Source: Burkholderia sp. OK233
GTDB lineage: Bacteria; Pseudomonadota; Gammaproteobacteria; Burkholderiales; Burkholderiaceae
Direction: 5' to 3'
NCBI RefSeq assembly: GCF_900230185.1
Contig: NZ_OCSR01000002.1
Location: forward strand, 1,116,001 to 1,180,000
Length of the DNA stretch: 64,000 nt
Shown: piece after piece, positions 1-8,474 of the stretch
Numbering within the stretch: the stretch's first letter is position 1
Layout of the letters: each line of letters starts with the position of its first letter
Made by a program: the position numbers and the translations under genes
The notes under the pieces: generated by a model
What the model saw: only the letters and a program-made list of their open reading frames with translations
Databases searched by the model: none
What the model was told of the DNA's origin: nothing

Positions 1-530
1 GTTCCGATGCAAAAAGTGTAGATATTCTCGTAGGTCCGGGCAAATTGGCTAACTAGTACCGTCGAAATATCGTCCACGCCTTTGAGCTGAGTCGGAAAAG
101 AAATTTCGTCGGTCTCCACCTTCATCGCCAGTTCAGCGTCGACCTCGAATGCGTCGGCCATCAGATGAGGTCGGTTTCCGTCTTTCGCATCAATATACAT
201 TTCGATCGACCGCCGTAACAGTGACATGTCAGCTTCCGCAGAATGGGGGATATTCGTCGCAAGTCTACCGTCTCAGACCGAGCGGGCCAGTGAAACCCTC
301 TGATTGCTGGGGACATGCCGGTCCTTGCTAATTTTCGCGATGGTTGATGCTCGACGGCCGGTTGCGGTCTTCCTGGCAGGGCGACGAGCCCGCAAACGCC
401 CATCATGACCAGCGCGAGGGACATCTTCGTTCGCTCGATGTCCTGGTCACCAGACCGCACGTTAGGTGCGATAGGCGCCGGCGTCTCTTTGCTGAAGAGC
501 TTGCGGGCCCAACCTATGTCCCGCGACGCG
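1..530. other. No supported gene; decayed sequence
   Basis: I recognise no intact gene here. Short open frames exist on both strands, but none looks like a complete protein. The segment lies directly before an IS21-type transposase fragment, so it is probably scrambled mobile-element or flanking DNA. Confidence 0.4.
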
Positions 531-1115
531 TGCCGCCGTTTGCTGTCGTGGGCGGGGTGCCGCGCGAGATTCTCTATGACCGGATGAAGACAGCGGTGCT
601 GGGCGAAATCGAGAAGGACATTGTCTACAACGCGAAGCTGGTTGCGTTCGCGCAGCACTACAGCTTTGCTCCACGCGCGTGCAAAGCTTATCGCGCCGAG
701 ACCACGGGCAAGGTCGAACGCCCTTACCGGTACGTCCGCCAGGACTTCTTCCTTGCCCGCCGCTTCCAGAATCTTGGAGACATGAACCCTCAGCTGCGCG
801 AGTGGCTCGACAAGGTCACCAACGTCCGCTTGCATGGCACGACCCATCGTGTAGTTGCACAACACTTCAGCGAGGAGCGGCGCGCCTTGCAGACGTTGTC
901 CGCTGGAACGTTTAACGGCGTGATACGGCTGAGCGACGCGTCAGCCACGGGGGGCTCGTTTCCGTCGGCGGCAACTACTACAGCGTCCCGGATCGCACTC
1001 GCAAACCCACGCTCGACATTCACCGCCCGGCTCACGGGATCCGTACCTACGAGGATGGCGAACTGCTGGCTGTTCGCCCTGTGCTCGAAGGCCGTCGACG
1101 GACGTCGCCGGGACA
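531..1115 (+). pseudogene. istA: IS21-family transposase (IstA) remnant, frameshifted
   Basis: From about 551 to 914 the frame reads like the integrase core and C-terminal half of an IS21-type IstA, with GVPREILYDRMKTAV, then KGxVERPYRYVRQDFF-like and LREWLDxVxNVRxHGTTxRV-like segments. From about 925 the homology continues in another frame (VSVGGNYYSVPDRTRK, then YEDGELLAVRPVLEGRRR) to about 1110, so at least one frameshift is present. The N-terminal DNA-binding part and the partner ATPase IstB are missing. The copy cannot be active alone. It marks past mobile-element activity at the left edge of the catabolic region. Confidence 0.75.
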
Positions 1116-1139
1116 TCCACCGACGTGCCGGCGTTACGC

Positions 1140-1450
1140 CTACTTGTAAAGGCCCTTTGCGGCAATCAACTGCATCGGTGCGATCTCGACAGGTTCTGCC
1201 AGATGCGGCGGCACTGTTGCAAGAATCTGCGCTGCTGTCTGCACTTTTAGATGATTTTCGCGCCCGGCTACGTCGACAAACACATCGACGATATGAACTA
1301 CATCGGGATCGGTTTCTGAACGCAGCCCAGCCACAAAAGCATGGGTTGTTCTTCGAGTGCCTTCGGCGATGCAGCGCCGACGAGTTGGGCCACTTCTGCG
1401 CCTTTTCCAGGTTGAGCCTTAAAGGTAACGACAGCGGCAACTTTAGTCAC
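1140..1450 (-). pseudogene. Antibiotic-biosynthesis-monooxygenase (ABM) domain protein, frameshifted
   Basis: The frame opens with GTG at 1450, preceded by GGAG, and reads VTKVAAVVTFKAQPGKGAEV, then EEQPMLLWLG. It stops early at a TAG. In the next frame it resumes with LRSETDPDVVHIVDVFVD and ends with EPVEIAPMQLIAAKGLYK at 1140. The two halves join into one small ABM-like ferredoxin-fold protein of about 103 residues if one C is restored near 1324 (GGCTG where GGCCTG is expected). Small ABM proteins act as cofactor-free monooxygenases or stress proteins; the substrate cannot be told. The break may be real or a sequencing error. Confidence 0.6.
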
Positions 1451-1607
1451 GATGATCTCCAGTACGGAACGGGGTTAAACCCGCGGCCAGAAGGACCGCC
1501 GGTAGACAACTCAGCCATTGTCGGACCAGATCGCCTCGTACAAGCAATGGCTTATCAGACACAGATCGTGCAAAATTCGCCATTCCTACTCAACGGGATT
1601 CCGTCCC

Positions 1608-2606
1608 ATGAAAATCGTCATATTGGGTTTTGAAGGTTCCCCGCCATCCGGCATGCTCGGGCTTGTCGATCTATTCTGGCTCGCAGTACAGGCGGCAAAC
1701 CGTACTGCGCCGCCAGCTTCTGGCTGCGCGAACACAGCGGCCCCGCAATCCTGGGAAGTACTAACAGCAAGTGTTGATGGCAAATCACTCATAGACGGCC
1801 AGGGGCGCAAGCTGCCCGTCGATGTGGCGCTTCACGAGGTGGAGCGTTGCGATGCGGTGCTGATTCCCGGCATCGTCTCCGGCGAAGACGCTCTGCCTCC
1901 TTGCTCGGCTCCGATGCGCAAAGTCGGCGCGTGGTTGCGGGAACAACATGCGCACGGTGCACTTGTCGGCGCATCCTGTGCGGGCGTGTTCGTACTCGGC
2001 GAGGCCGGCCTGCTGAGTGGGCGTCGTTGCACGACTACCTGGTGGTTACACGAAGAATTACAGCGCCGTTATCCGGACGCCAACGCCGTATGGGGCTCCG
2101 CGCTTGTGGACACAGATCGCGTTGTTAGTACCGGCGGGCCGTTGTCGTGGATCGACCTCGCGCTTCACGTCATCCGAAAGCTGGTCGGCCCGGAAGCTGC
2201 GCGCATTGCGGCCGACTTCGCAGTGGTCGATAGCACCCCGCTCCAGCAGGCGCTGTATGCACCCAGAGGCTTCCTGAATTCGCGCGACCCGTTCCTGCTC
2301 GACGCCGAGCAGGCGGTGCGCAGTACGTCCAATGTAATGACAGCACGCACGCTCGCCGTCAAGCTTGCGACCAGCGAGCGTACGTTGCATAGGCGTCTCA
2401 AAGCGCTTATCAACGAATCGCCAAAAGCATTCATCACGCGAATCAGATTTGAAACCGCGTGCGTTCTGCTGGAGGGAAAAACCGCCAGCATTAAACGCGT
2501 GGCCCAACAAAGCGGCTACGAAGACGAAAGCAGTTTCCGGCGCGCTTTCGTGCGCTATGCGGGCATGAGTCCAAGTTCGTATCGGGTGTGGGTGCGCCAA
2601 CGCTAG
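1608..2606 (+). CDS. GlxA-type transcriptional regulator (DJ-1/PfpI domain plus AraC HTH)
   Basis: The 332-residue product has an N-terminal class-I glutamine-amidotransferase-like (DJ-1/PfpI) domain. It starts MKIVILGFEG and contains the nucleophile-elbow-like GASCAGVFVLGEAGLL near residue 125. The C-terminal 100 residues form an AraC/XylS double helix-turn-helix (ARTLAVKLATSERTLHRRLK, then GYEDESSFRRAFVRYAGMSP). The frame is open 30 codons upstream, but the ATG at 1608 matches the usual N-terminus of the family. Such proteins regulate amine, amino-acid or carnitine catabolism. No obvious target operon is adjacent: the next gene is convergent. Confidence 0.85.
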   Translation: MKIVILGFEGSPPSGMLGLVDLFWLAVQAANRTAPPASGCANTAAPQSWEVLTASVDGKSLIDGQGRKLPVDVALHEVERCDAVLIPGIVSGEDALPPCSAPMRKVGAWLREQHAHGALVGASCAGVFVLGEAGLLSGRRCTTTWWLHEELQRRYPDANAVWGSALVDTDRVVSTGGPLSWIDLALHVIRKLVGPEAARIAADFAVVDSTPLQQALYAPRGFLNSRDPFLLDAEQAVRSTSNVMTARTLAVKLATSERTLHRRLKALINESPKAFITRIRFETACVLLEGKTASIKRVAQQSGYEDESSFRRAFVRYAGMSPSSYRVWVRQR

Positions 2607-2737
2607 AACACGACGCCTCGCGTCGAATAGCGCCAAGCGAGTCGCGCACATCACCACGCGCTGCAATCCGTTTCGCGAAGGAACGAGATACCGAACAACT
2701 CAGGCGTACTCGTGCGCAGCGCCCCATCATTACGCTG

Positions 2738-4318
2738 CTATTGCGACACTTCTGCGTCAGTCCACGCAGCGTCAGTCACCCGGAAAACGGAAACCGCGTC
2801 TGTGAGTTTGCCGGCTCGTTCCTCGAGAAACTGTGCCGCAGACGCTGCCTGCCCGACCAACGCTGCATTGCGCTGCGTCACCACATCCATCTGACCGACC
2901 GCCTGATTGACCTGCTCGATGCCCCGGCTTTGTTCTTCAGAGGCTGCGGCAATCTCACCCACGATATCGGAGACCTGTTTGATCGAATGTGTCACTTCAG
3001 TCATCGTTGCAGCGACATTAACTGCCTGTTTCGAACCGCTTTCGATCATTGCGACCGACGATCCGATCAAAACCTTGATTTCCTTCGCGGCGGCCGCCGA
3101 GCGTTGCGCGAGACTACGAACTTCGCTTGCAACGACCGCGAAGCCCCGACCCTCCTCGCCCGCCCGTGCGGCTTCGACAGCGGCATTCAACGCGAGGATG
3201 TTGGTCTGAAATGCAATGCTCTCTATCAGTCCGGTGATTTCGGAGACCTTCTTCGAACTGTCGCTGACGTCACGAATCGTCTGCACCATCGCTTGCACTG
3301 CGTCCCGGCCATCGTCAGCCTTGCCCGTCGCGCTCACCGCAAGCATCTTCGCGGCCCGTGCATTGTCTGCATTCTGTGTCACGGCTTCGGTCAGTTGCAC
3401 CATACTGGACGCGGTCTCTTCGAGGGAAGCAGCCTGCTCGTCCGTACGCGCGGAGAGATCCGCATTATCCGCGGCAATCTGCCTGGCTACTGCGCTCACC
3501 GAATCCATTGCCATTCGCACCGACGAAATCGCCCCGGAGAACCGCTCGACAAGGCTGTTGAACGCCGTGCTTGTCTGGCCGATTTCATCCATTTTCCGCA
3601 CCGATACACGCCTTGTAAGATCAAGCGTCTGATTGATCGCGCCAAGCGTATCGCGAATGCTTTCGAGGCTACCGGACATCGAGCGCATCTGAAACCACAC
3701 GCAGCATCCGACGATTGCCCCGCCAATCAGCAATATGGAAAGTATCAGGCGCTCGATGCGTGCGTTCGTGGCGGCGTCTTCGATTCGCCATCCCTGTGCT
3801 TGCGCGTTCAATGTCGCGATCACACTCTGGGTTTTGTCCCCCAATGCAATACCGTAGGGGCGCGCGCGCGTTTCCAGCACCTTTGTTCCTTCCTCGGCAT
3901 TACCGCCACGAACCAGCCTGACAGCCTCATCGAACTCCTTTTTGAACAGCTCCCGGTCGTGCATAATGTCCGCAGCGATGGAGCGTGCCGACGCCGTCTT
4001 CGCACTCTCCATGAAGAGCGCGTACTGTTCAACAGTCGGCTTCTCAAGCTTGTCGAGCGTATCAAAACGTTGCTTCCTTTCCGCTTCATCCTTCAGCAAC
4101 AATGCGTCCAGCAGCTGCATGGCCTGAAGAGACTGAAGCCGGTAGGCACTCTCCAGATATTGAGCCGGCAGGGTAACTTCCTCATAGAAACGCGTGGATC
4201 GTGCGTTCGCCACGGTAATGCCGTTCATTCCGACAGCCGCTATTGCGCCGCACAACAGTGCGAATGCAGCGAACGTGAGCGCAAGCTGCGCCTTCAGGCT
4301 CAAGCCAAATCGTGACAT
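2738..4318 (-). CDS. Methyl-accepting chemotaxis protein
   Basis: A 526-residue inner-membrane chemoreceptor. A transmembrane helix near residues 10-32 is followed by a four-helix-bundle-like periplasmic domain, a second transmembrane helix near 190-210, a HAMP linker, and a cytoplasmic signalling domain. That domain has the conserved hairpin tip (IAFQTNILALNAAVEAARAG, then EGRGFAVVASEVRSLAQRSA). I see no C-terminal CheR/CheB-binding pentapeptide. The upstream region (4401-4450) carries a TTGACA promoter with the AT-rich motif shared by the catabolic operons at 34-50 kb. The receptor may therefore sense the substrate of that pathway; the ligand is unknown. Confidence 0.93.
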   Translation of the reverse strand: MSRFGLSLKAQLALTFAAFALLCGAIAAVGMNGITVANARSTRFYEEVTLPAQYLESAYRLQSLQAMQLLDALLLKDEAERKQRFDTLDKLEKPTVEQYALFMESAKTASARSIAADIMHDRELFKKEFDEAVRLVRGGNAEEGTKVLETRARPYGIALGDKTQSVIATLNAQAQGWRIEDAATNARIERLILSILLIGGAIVGCCVWFQMRSMSGSLESIRDTLGAINQTLDLTRRVSVRKMDEIGQTSTAFNSLVERFSGAISSVRMAMDSVSAVARQIAADNADLSARTDEQAASLEETASSMVQLTEAVTQNADNARAAKMLAVSATGKADDGRDAVQAMVQTIRDVSDSSKKVSEITGLIESIAFQTNILALNAAVEAARAGEEGRGFAVVASEVRSLAQRSAAAAKEIKVLIGSSVAMIESGSKQAVNVAATMTEVTHSIKQVSDIVGEIAAASEEQSRGIEQVNQAVGQMDVVTQRNAALVGQAASAAQFLEERAGKLTDAVSVFRVTDAAWTDAEVSQ

Positions 4319-4400
4319 CCCAACCCCTTCTCATGTTCTTGTCATTAGAGGTGGACCAGCCCAGCCCCCCGCTTTCCACCTGAATCATTGAGGAAAACGG

Positions 4401-4450
4401 ATTCTCAAACCACGATATACATTTGTCAACTTACTTTTTTTTGTAACTTA
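4401..4450 (-). promoter_or_regulatory. Predicted promoter and shared AT-rich operator upstream of the chemoreceptor
   Basis: On the minus strand TTGACA (4429-4424) is separated by 17 bp from GAGAAT (4406-4401). Six bases upstream of the -35 lies TTACAAAAAAA, a variant of the TTAGTAAACTA element found before the MarR-linked operons. The sequence just downstream of the -35 (AATGTATA) is nearly the same as at the HpaC promoter near 46.1 kb. Confidence 0.6.
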
Positions 4451-4499
4451 CTTTAATAACATACATAGAAAGTCACCCAGCCTGGCGAACATGCGCCCG

Positions 4500-5435
4500 T
4501 CACGACAGCATGGAAATGGTCAGCGACTCGTCAATGAATTCAAATGAGAACCCTGTTCTCTCACTGCGAAGATATCCCGCACACGGATAGGGAAAATGCG
4601 AAGGGACCAGCATGACGGACGAGTCCACGTACTGCGCCATGAAGCTCTCGCGCGTCTTGTGCGACTGCTGCGGATCCACGCAAAACCGCGTGTTCCAGTG
4701 AGGGTTTTCGCATTGCCATGGGGTATGCAACAGGTCTCCCGTCAGAATGGCTTTCTGCCCACCACTCTCAATCGACACGCCAACGTGCCCGGGCGTATGT
4801 CCCGGCAAATGCACCAGGCTAACCGAAGGACTGACGGCATGGTCAGGCTGCACGATGTCCGCCAAGCCAGCCTCAACGACCGGATCGATGCTATCGGCAA
4901 CGTAATCGCCAGTGCGCTGCAACGCCGAAAGGGAAGACTCGCCACGCCAGAACGCCAATTCCGCGTCTACGAACAGATATCTTGCGTTTGGGAACGTGGG
5001 AATCCAAAGCCCACCGCGAAGACGGGTATTCCAGCCAACGTGATCGACATGAATATGGGTGGTAACAACCCGGTCGATGTGATCGGCTGTCACACCGGTA
5101 CGATTTAGTCTGTCAAGCCAATGATTGACAAGACGGAACTCGTCGCGCACGCGGTCTTTGCAGTCACCGACACAGGTATCGACCAGGATGTTCAACCCAT
5201 CGGCCCTGACAAGAAAGGCTTGAATGGCGATAACGAAGCGTTCAGTGTTGCCGTCGAACAGATCTGGAAGGCTTGCATAGCGGCTGTTATGCACGGCATC
5301 GGCTGTCGCGGCCGGATAAATTTCCTGCCACCGTAGCAACGGCGCGACAGATTCCGCAATCACCGTGATGTCGACGTCGCCAACGGGAAAGCGATACGTC
5401 ATCGGGTTACTGCGCTTTTCTTCCACAAGATTCAT
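4500..5435 (-). CDS. MBL-fold metallo-hydrolase
   Basis: The 311-residue product has the metallo-beta-lactamase metal site: THIHVDHVGW (HxHxDH), then HLPGHTPGHVG, LTGDLLHT with the bridging Asp, and a late VPSHFPYP histidine. This fits the lactonase / organophosphate-hydrolase-like branch. I chose the ATG at 5435 because a strong AGGGGGAT site lies just upstream; the frame is open for 67 more codons but without protein-like sequence. There is no signal peptide, so the enzyme is probably cytoplasmic and may open a lactone or ester. It lies next to the CUT2-type ABC operon, transcribed away from it. Substrate unknown. Confidence 0.85.
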   Translation of the reverse strand: MNLVEEKRSNPMTYRFPVGDVDITVIAESVAPLLRWQEIYPAATADAVHNSRYASLPDLFDGNTERFVIAIQAFLVRADGLNILVDTCVGDCKDRVRDEFRLVNHWLDRLNRTGVTADHIDRVVTTHIHVDHVGWNTRLRGGLWIPTFPNARYLFVDAELAFWRGESSLSALQRTGDYVADSIDPVVEAGLADIVQPDHAVSPSVSLVHLPGHTPGHVGVSIESGGQKAILTGDLLHTPWQCENPHWNTRFCVDPQQSHKTRESFMAQYVDSSVMLVPSHFPYPCAGYLRSERTGFSFEFIDESLTISMLS

Positions 5436-5659
5436 ACTCTTATCCCCCTGCCGCGGCACAAGCGGAACAGTCATTTTCGGCAGCGTAGTCCACCGAAGAG
5501 CGAAGCGGCACTGAATGTTTCGACATTTGATATTCGCATGCGGAATACCATCGGCTGGGCGACGCAGGTGGTGGTCGCCTGCATCCTGGACACCCTGCGC
5601 GCAGTCTAGGCCAAACGATGCTTCCGGCGCATTCAAACGGCTAGCTCTTCAAGCATTGT

Positions 5660-5708
5660 ATATTATTAAACTAATATACTTGACAATCGCAAATTGATGC
5701 TGAATCAT
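5660..5708 (+). promoter_or_regulatory. Predicted promoter with shared operator-like element, facing the ABC operon
   Basis: TTATTAAACTA (ten of eleven bases match TTAGTAAACTA) is followed after six bases by TTGACA at 5680-5685. After 17 bp comes AATCAT at 5703-5708. The geometry is the same as at the operons near 34, 46 and 48 kb. The ABC substrate-binding gene starts 460 bp downstream, which implies a long leader or an intervening small gene. Confidence 0.55.
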
Positions 5709-5828
5709 TAACCTTCGACTAGCAGAAATACGAAATCATCGATCGATGAAAAGCGATGCGACGCAGACCACATGGAACTCCGCCTGGCCGCTCACCAGCC
5801 AGGAACCCAGGATCAGAGGAGAGAGACG

Positions 5829-6044
5829 ATGGTGAATTCGAATACGCCCGACAGCCGGGACTCAAGCCTTTGTCTCCAGAATGAGAGGCATGGGCTGGTC
5901 GGTCTCGTGGGACTCCGTCATCTCCCGCTCGACAGCGTAGATGCCTGGATAGTCGGGATCATCTGCGCCGGACTCGGGGACGCCCACACGATCCTTGGAA
6001 TGACGCCTCGTAAATCGGCTAACGCGCGTTCCGACCAGCGTTAA
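5829..6044 (+). CDS. Small hypothetical protein in the ABC operon leader
   Basis: A 71-codon frame begins with ATG 5829 behind a strong AGGAGAGAGACG ribosome-binding sequence and lies about 120 bp after the predicted promoter. The product (starting MVNSNTPDSRDSS) resembles nothing I know and has no clear domain. It could be a leader peptide, the fused start of a deleted gene, or chance. Confidence 0.25.
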   Translation: MVNSNTPDSRDSSLCLQNERHGLVGLVGLRHLPLDSVDAWIVGIICAGLGDAHTILGMTPRKSANARSDQR

Positions 6045-6166
6045 GTCCATGACATTCCCATCTCAGGTCGTGCACACCGGCCATATACCGGATTCCTTAT
6101 TAATTCCCTGAGAACGTCGGTCCAAGCAGGCCACCCAGATAAAACGTAAAAAATCGGAGACACGTA

Positions 6167-7351
6167 ATGCAGCATGAGCACCCCCACAAGACCCTGTCCG
6201 GGCCGACGACCACTTCGCATGCACGTAACCGGACGGCGCGCGCAAGAGCAGCAGCCAACCTGTTGGCTGCTGCTCTTGCGCTGACGCTGGCGCCGATCGC
6301 TAGCTACGCCAAATCGATATTCGATGTCGACCTTGCGACTCGGCGCGAGGGTGACCAGTCCCAGTTCTCGGACATCCGCACATTGTGCGGAACGAAACCT
6401 TTACGTGTCGCGCTCGCCGACGGTTTTGGGGGTAACTCGTGGCGCAAGATCGTCCATGCGGAGTTTGTCGAGGAGGCAAAGAAGTGCCCCAACATCACCG
6501 AGGTGCGATACACGGACGCACAAGGTGACGTGCAGAAACATATCGCCGACATCCAAAGCCTTGCGGCCCAGCACTTCGATGTCATCGTGCTCTATCCGGA
6601 CGGTGGCGAGGCGCTCCTGCACGCCATGCGGCGCGCTACAGCCGCAGGCATTGCCGTCGTTCCATTTGCCGTCGGCGAGACGTTTGCAGGCACGCCCGGC
6701 CGCGACTATCTGAGCTTCGTCACGGAAGATCTGGCGGATCGCGGCAGACTCAAGGCACGCTGGATTGCCCAGCAGTTGCACGGAAAAGGCAATGTGGTTG
6801 TGCTCGGCGGCACGCCGGGCAATCCGTCCGACGCGGCCGAGGCTGCCGGCTGGAAGCAGGAATGGTCAAAGAACTGGCCGCAAATCACGGTGCTCGAAGG
6901 TCCGGTCGTGACGAACTGGGATCCGGCACAGGTCCAGAAAGTCACATCGGGTTTGATTGCCAAATATCCCCAGATCGACGCAGTCTTCTTCCAGTTCGGC
7001 GCCGGCACCCTCGCTGTGGCGCGCGCCTTTGAAGCCGCGGGCCGACAGCTTCCACTCCAGGTAACAGACGATGCGAACGGCGTCGCATGCCTTTGGAAAC
7101 AGCGCCACGAGGACTTCCGTTTTGCGACGACTTCGGCTCGGACCTGGCTCGTGCGTCTCGCGCTGCGCAAAGGAGTCGCTGCCGCAGAGGGAATCGCCGA
7201 CCCGGAGCCGAGCATCGTAAAACTGCCTTTGTTCGAGGATTCGACCTCCACGAACGCTGCCCTGCAACCGCGCTGTGTTGCCAACCTGCCTCCCGACGCG
7301 GAACTGTCGTCGACGTTGACCCCGGCGCAACTCGCCGCAGCATTGAAGTAG
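6167..7351 (+). CDS. CUT2-type sugar ABC transporter, periplasmic substrate-binding protein
   Basis: A 394-residue RbsB-like (periplasmic-binding type 1) protein. It has a long n-region and an Ala/Leu-rich signal peptide with a likely cut after ASYA near residue 48. The mature part has the expected alternation of strands and motifs (IADIQSLAAQHFDVIVLYPD, DRGRLKARWIAQQL, GNVVVLGGTPGNPSD, QVTDDANGVACLW). It delivers a solute to the permease encoded just downstream. The binding-site residues differ enough from ribose or xylose binders that I do not assign a sugar. A 20-bp inverted repeat lies within the signal-peptide codons (6240-6281). Confidence 0.88.
   Translation: MQHEHPHKTLSGPTTTSHARNRTARARAAANLLAAALALTLAPIASYAKSIFDVDLATRREGDQSQFSDIRTLCGTKPLRVALADGFGGNSWRKIVHAEFVEEAKKCPNITEVRYTDAQGDVQKHIADIQSLAAQHFDVIVLYPDGGEALLHAMRRATAAGIAVVPFAVGETFAGTPGRDYLSFVTEDLADRGRLKARWIAQQLHGKGNVVVLGGTPGNPSDAAEAAGWKQEWSKNWPQITVLEGPVVTNWDPAQVQKVTSGLIAKYPQIDAVFFQFGAGTLAVARAFEAAGRQLPLQVTDDANGVACLWKQRHEDFRFATTSARTWLVRLALRKGVAAAEGIADPEPSIVKLPLFEDSTSTNAALQPRCVANLPPDAELSSTLTPAQLAAALK
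6240..6281 (+). repeat. 20-bp perfect inverted repeat inside the signal-peptide codons
   Basis: Bases 6240-6259 are the exact reverse complement of 6262-6281, with only two bases between the arms (arm core GCAAGAGCAGCAGCCAAC). The mRNA should fold into a very stable hairpin about 75 nt after the start codon. The encoded peptide is simply RAAANLLAAALAL. Confidence 0.85.
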
Positions 7352-7388
7352 CTTTCTGCCCTCAACCTCCGATCAGTCAGGAACTGCC

Positions 7389-8435
7389 GTGCCAAACCCT
7401 CTAAACCCCGCACAATCGTCCACAGAGATTCAGCATGACACGACGGACCTCGCTCGCAGCGAAGCGCAGAGCCACCCGACGAGGCAGCGCTGGACGAGCC
7501 ATCCGGCGGCTCGTGCTGCCATTGTCACGCTGATGCTGTTCGTGATCGGAGGAATTGTCCAGCCTCGCTCCTTGCAGGTGACGTCGCTACTTTCGATGCT
7601 GCCGTTTATGGCCATTCTCGCGGTCACAGTCGTCGGTCAGCATCTGGTTATCCAGCAGCGCGGGCTCGATATCTCGGTGGCCGGCATCATGTCATTTTCG
7701 AGTACCCTGGTAACTGCATGGACGCCTCCGGACAGCGGGGTCGCCGCCGTGGTGAGATACGTTGTGCTTGCGCTGTTGATGGGCTTTGCCGCCGGTGCGC
7801 TCAACGGGCTGCTGGTTGCATTTATGCGCGTGCCGTCGCTCGTCGCCACGATCGGAACGAATGCAATTCTGCTTGGCTGCGTATTGTTCGTTTCACACGG
7901 AACGCCCTCCAATGCGCCGTCGTTGCTGGCCAGTTTCGCGCTAAATCGTACCTTCGGCATTCCCAATACAGTTTTCGTCATGGCCGCAGTCGTGGCGGCA
8001 GTCGCAGCGCTGCTGCACGGCACGCTGACCGGCCGTCGGTTCCATGCGATCAGTGTCAGCCCCGCAGCGGCTCGCGCTGTGGCAATCCCCGTCAACCTCT
8101 ATATCGTCGCCACCTATGTGTTCGCAGGCGGCTGTTACGCCGCCGCGGGTGTCATGCTCGCCGGCTTCCTCAACAGCCCTGGACTTTATGCAGGCAACGG
8201 CTACGTTCTGGCCAGTGTCGCAGCCGTGGTGGTCGGCGGAAATGCGATGACCGGCGGCCGCGGCAGTCTGCTTGCCTCCGTGCTCGGAGCCGCGTTTCTC
8301 ACTTATCTCAGCCAGCTGATCCTGTCGCTCGGATTCGAGCGGCACACCCAGGACATCGTACAGGCAGCAATCGTGCTGCTCGGCGTCGGCATGCCGGCTT
8401 TCGCAGGCCTTCTGTCGCGCAGCCAGCCGGTCTGA
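7389..8435 (+). CDS. CUT2-type sugar ABC transporter permease
   Basis: A 348-residue RbsC-like inner-membrane permease with about eight to ten hydrophobic segments. The conserved loop reads AVVVGGNAMTGGRGSLLAS, typical of the family (G-G-x-x-GG-G). The GTG start at 7389 has AGGAA six bases upstream; an N-terminal cytoplasmic stretch of about 45 residues precedes the first helix. The gene lies 37 bp after the binding-protein gene and 39 bp before the ATPase-permease fusion, so the three are one operon. With the permease half of the next gene it probably forms a heterodimeric channel. Confidence 0.9.
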   Translation: MPNPLNPAQSSTEIQHDTTDLARSEAQSHPTRQRWTSHPAARAAIVTLMLFVIGGIVQPRSLQVTSLLSMLPFMAILAVTVVGQHLVIQQRGLDISVAGIMSFSSTLVTAWTPPDSGVAAVVRYVVLALLMGFAAGALNGLLVAFMRVPSLVATIGTNAILLGCVLFVSHGTPSNAPSLLASFALNRTFGIPNTVFVMAAVVAAVAALLHGTLTGRRFHAISVSPAAARAVAIPVNLYIVATYVFAGGCYAAAGVMLAGFLNSPGLYAGNGYVLASVAAVVVGGNAMTGGRGSLLASVLGAAFLTYLSQLILSLGFERHTQDIVQAAIVLLGVGMPAFAGLLSRSQPV

Positions 8436-8474
8436 ACGTGTAGTCGGCCCGATCGCAAACAATTGGAAGACACC

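Larger units (their letters stand above)
5436..6166. other. Long regulatory gap between the divergent MBL hydrolase and ABC operons
   Basis: This 730 bp gap holds the shared promoter motif near 5662-5708 and a small open frame at 5829-6044. A minus-strand frame of 62 residues at 5862-6050 (containing DDPDYPGIYAVEREMTES) looks protein-like and may be the tail of a lost gene. I recognise neither frame. Confidence 0.4.

Noticed and set aside
2611..2625. Small CGACGC/GCGTCG hairpin after the GlxA-type gene
   Set aside because: Six pairs without a T-run are too weak to call a terminator in GC-rich DNA.
2588..4315. 575-codon open frame on the plus strand opposite the chemoreceptor
   Set aside because: It is the mirror of a strongly biased GC-rich gene. 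The translation is rich in Arg, His and Cys and has no domain pattern, whereas the minus strand is a clear MCP.
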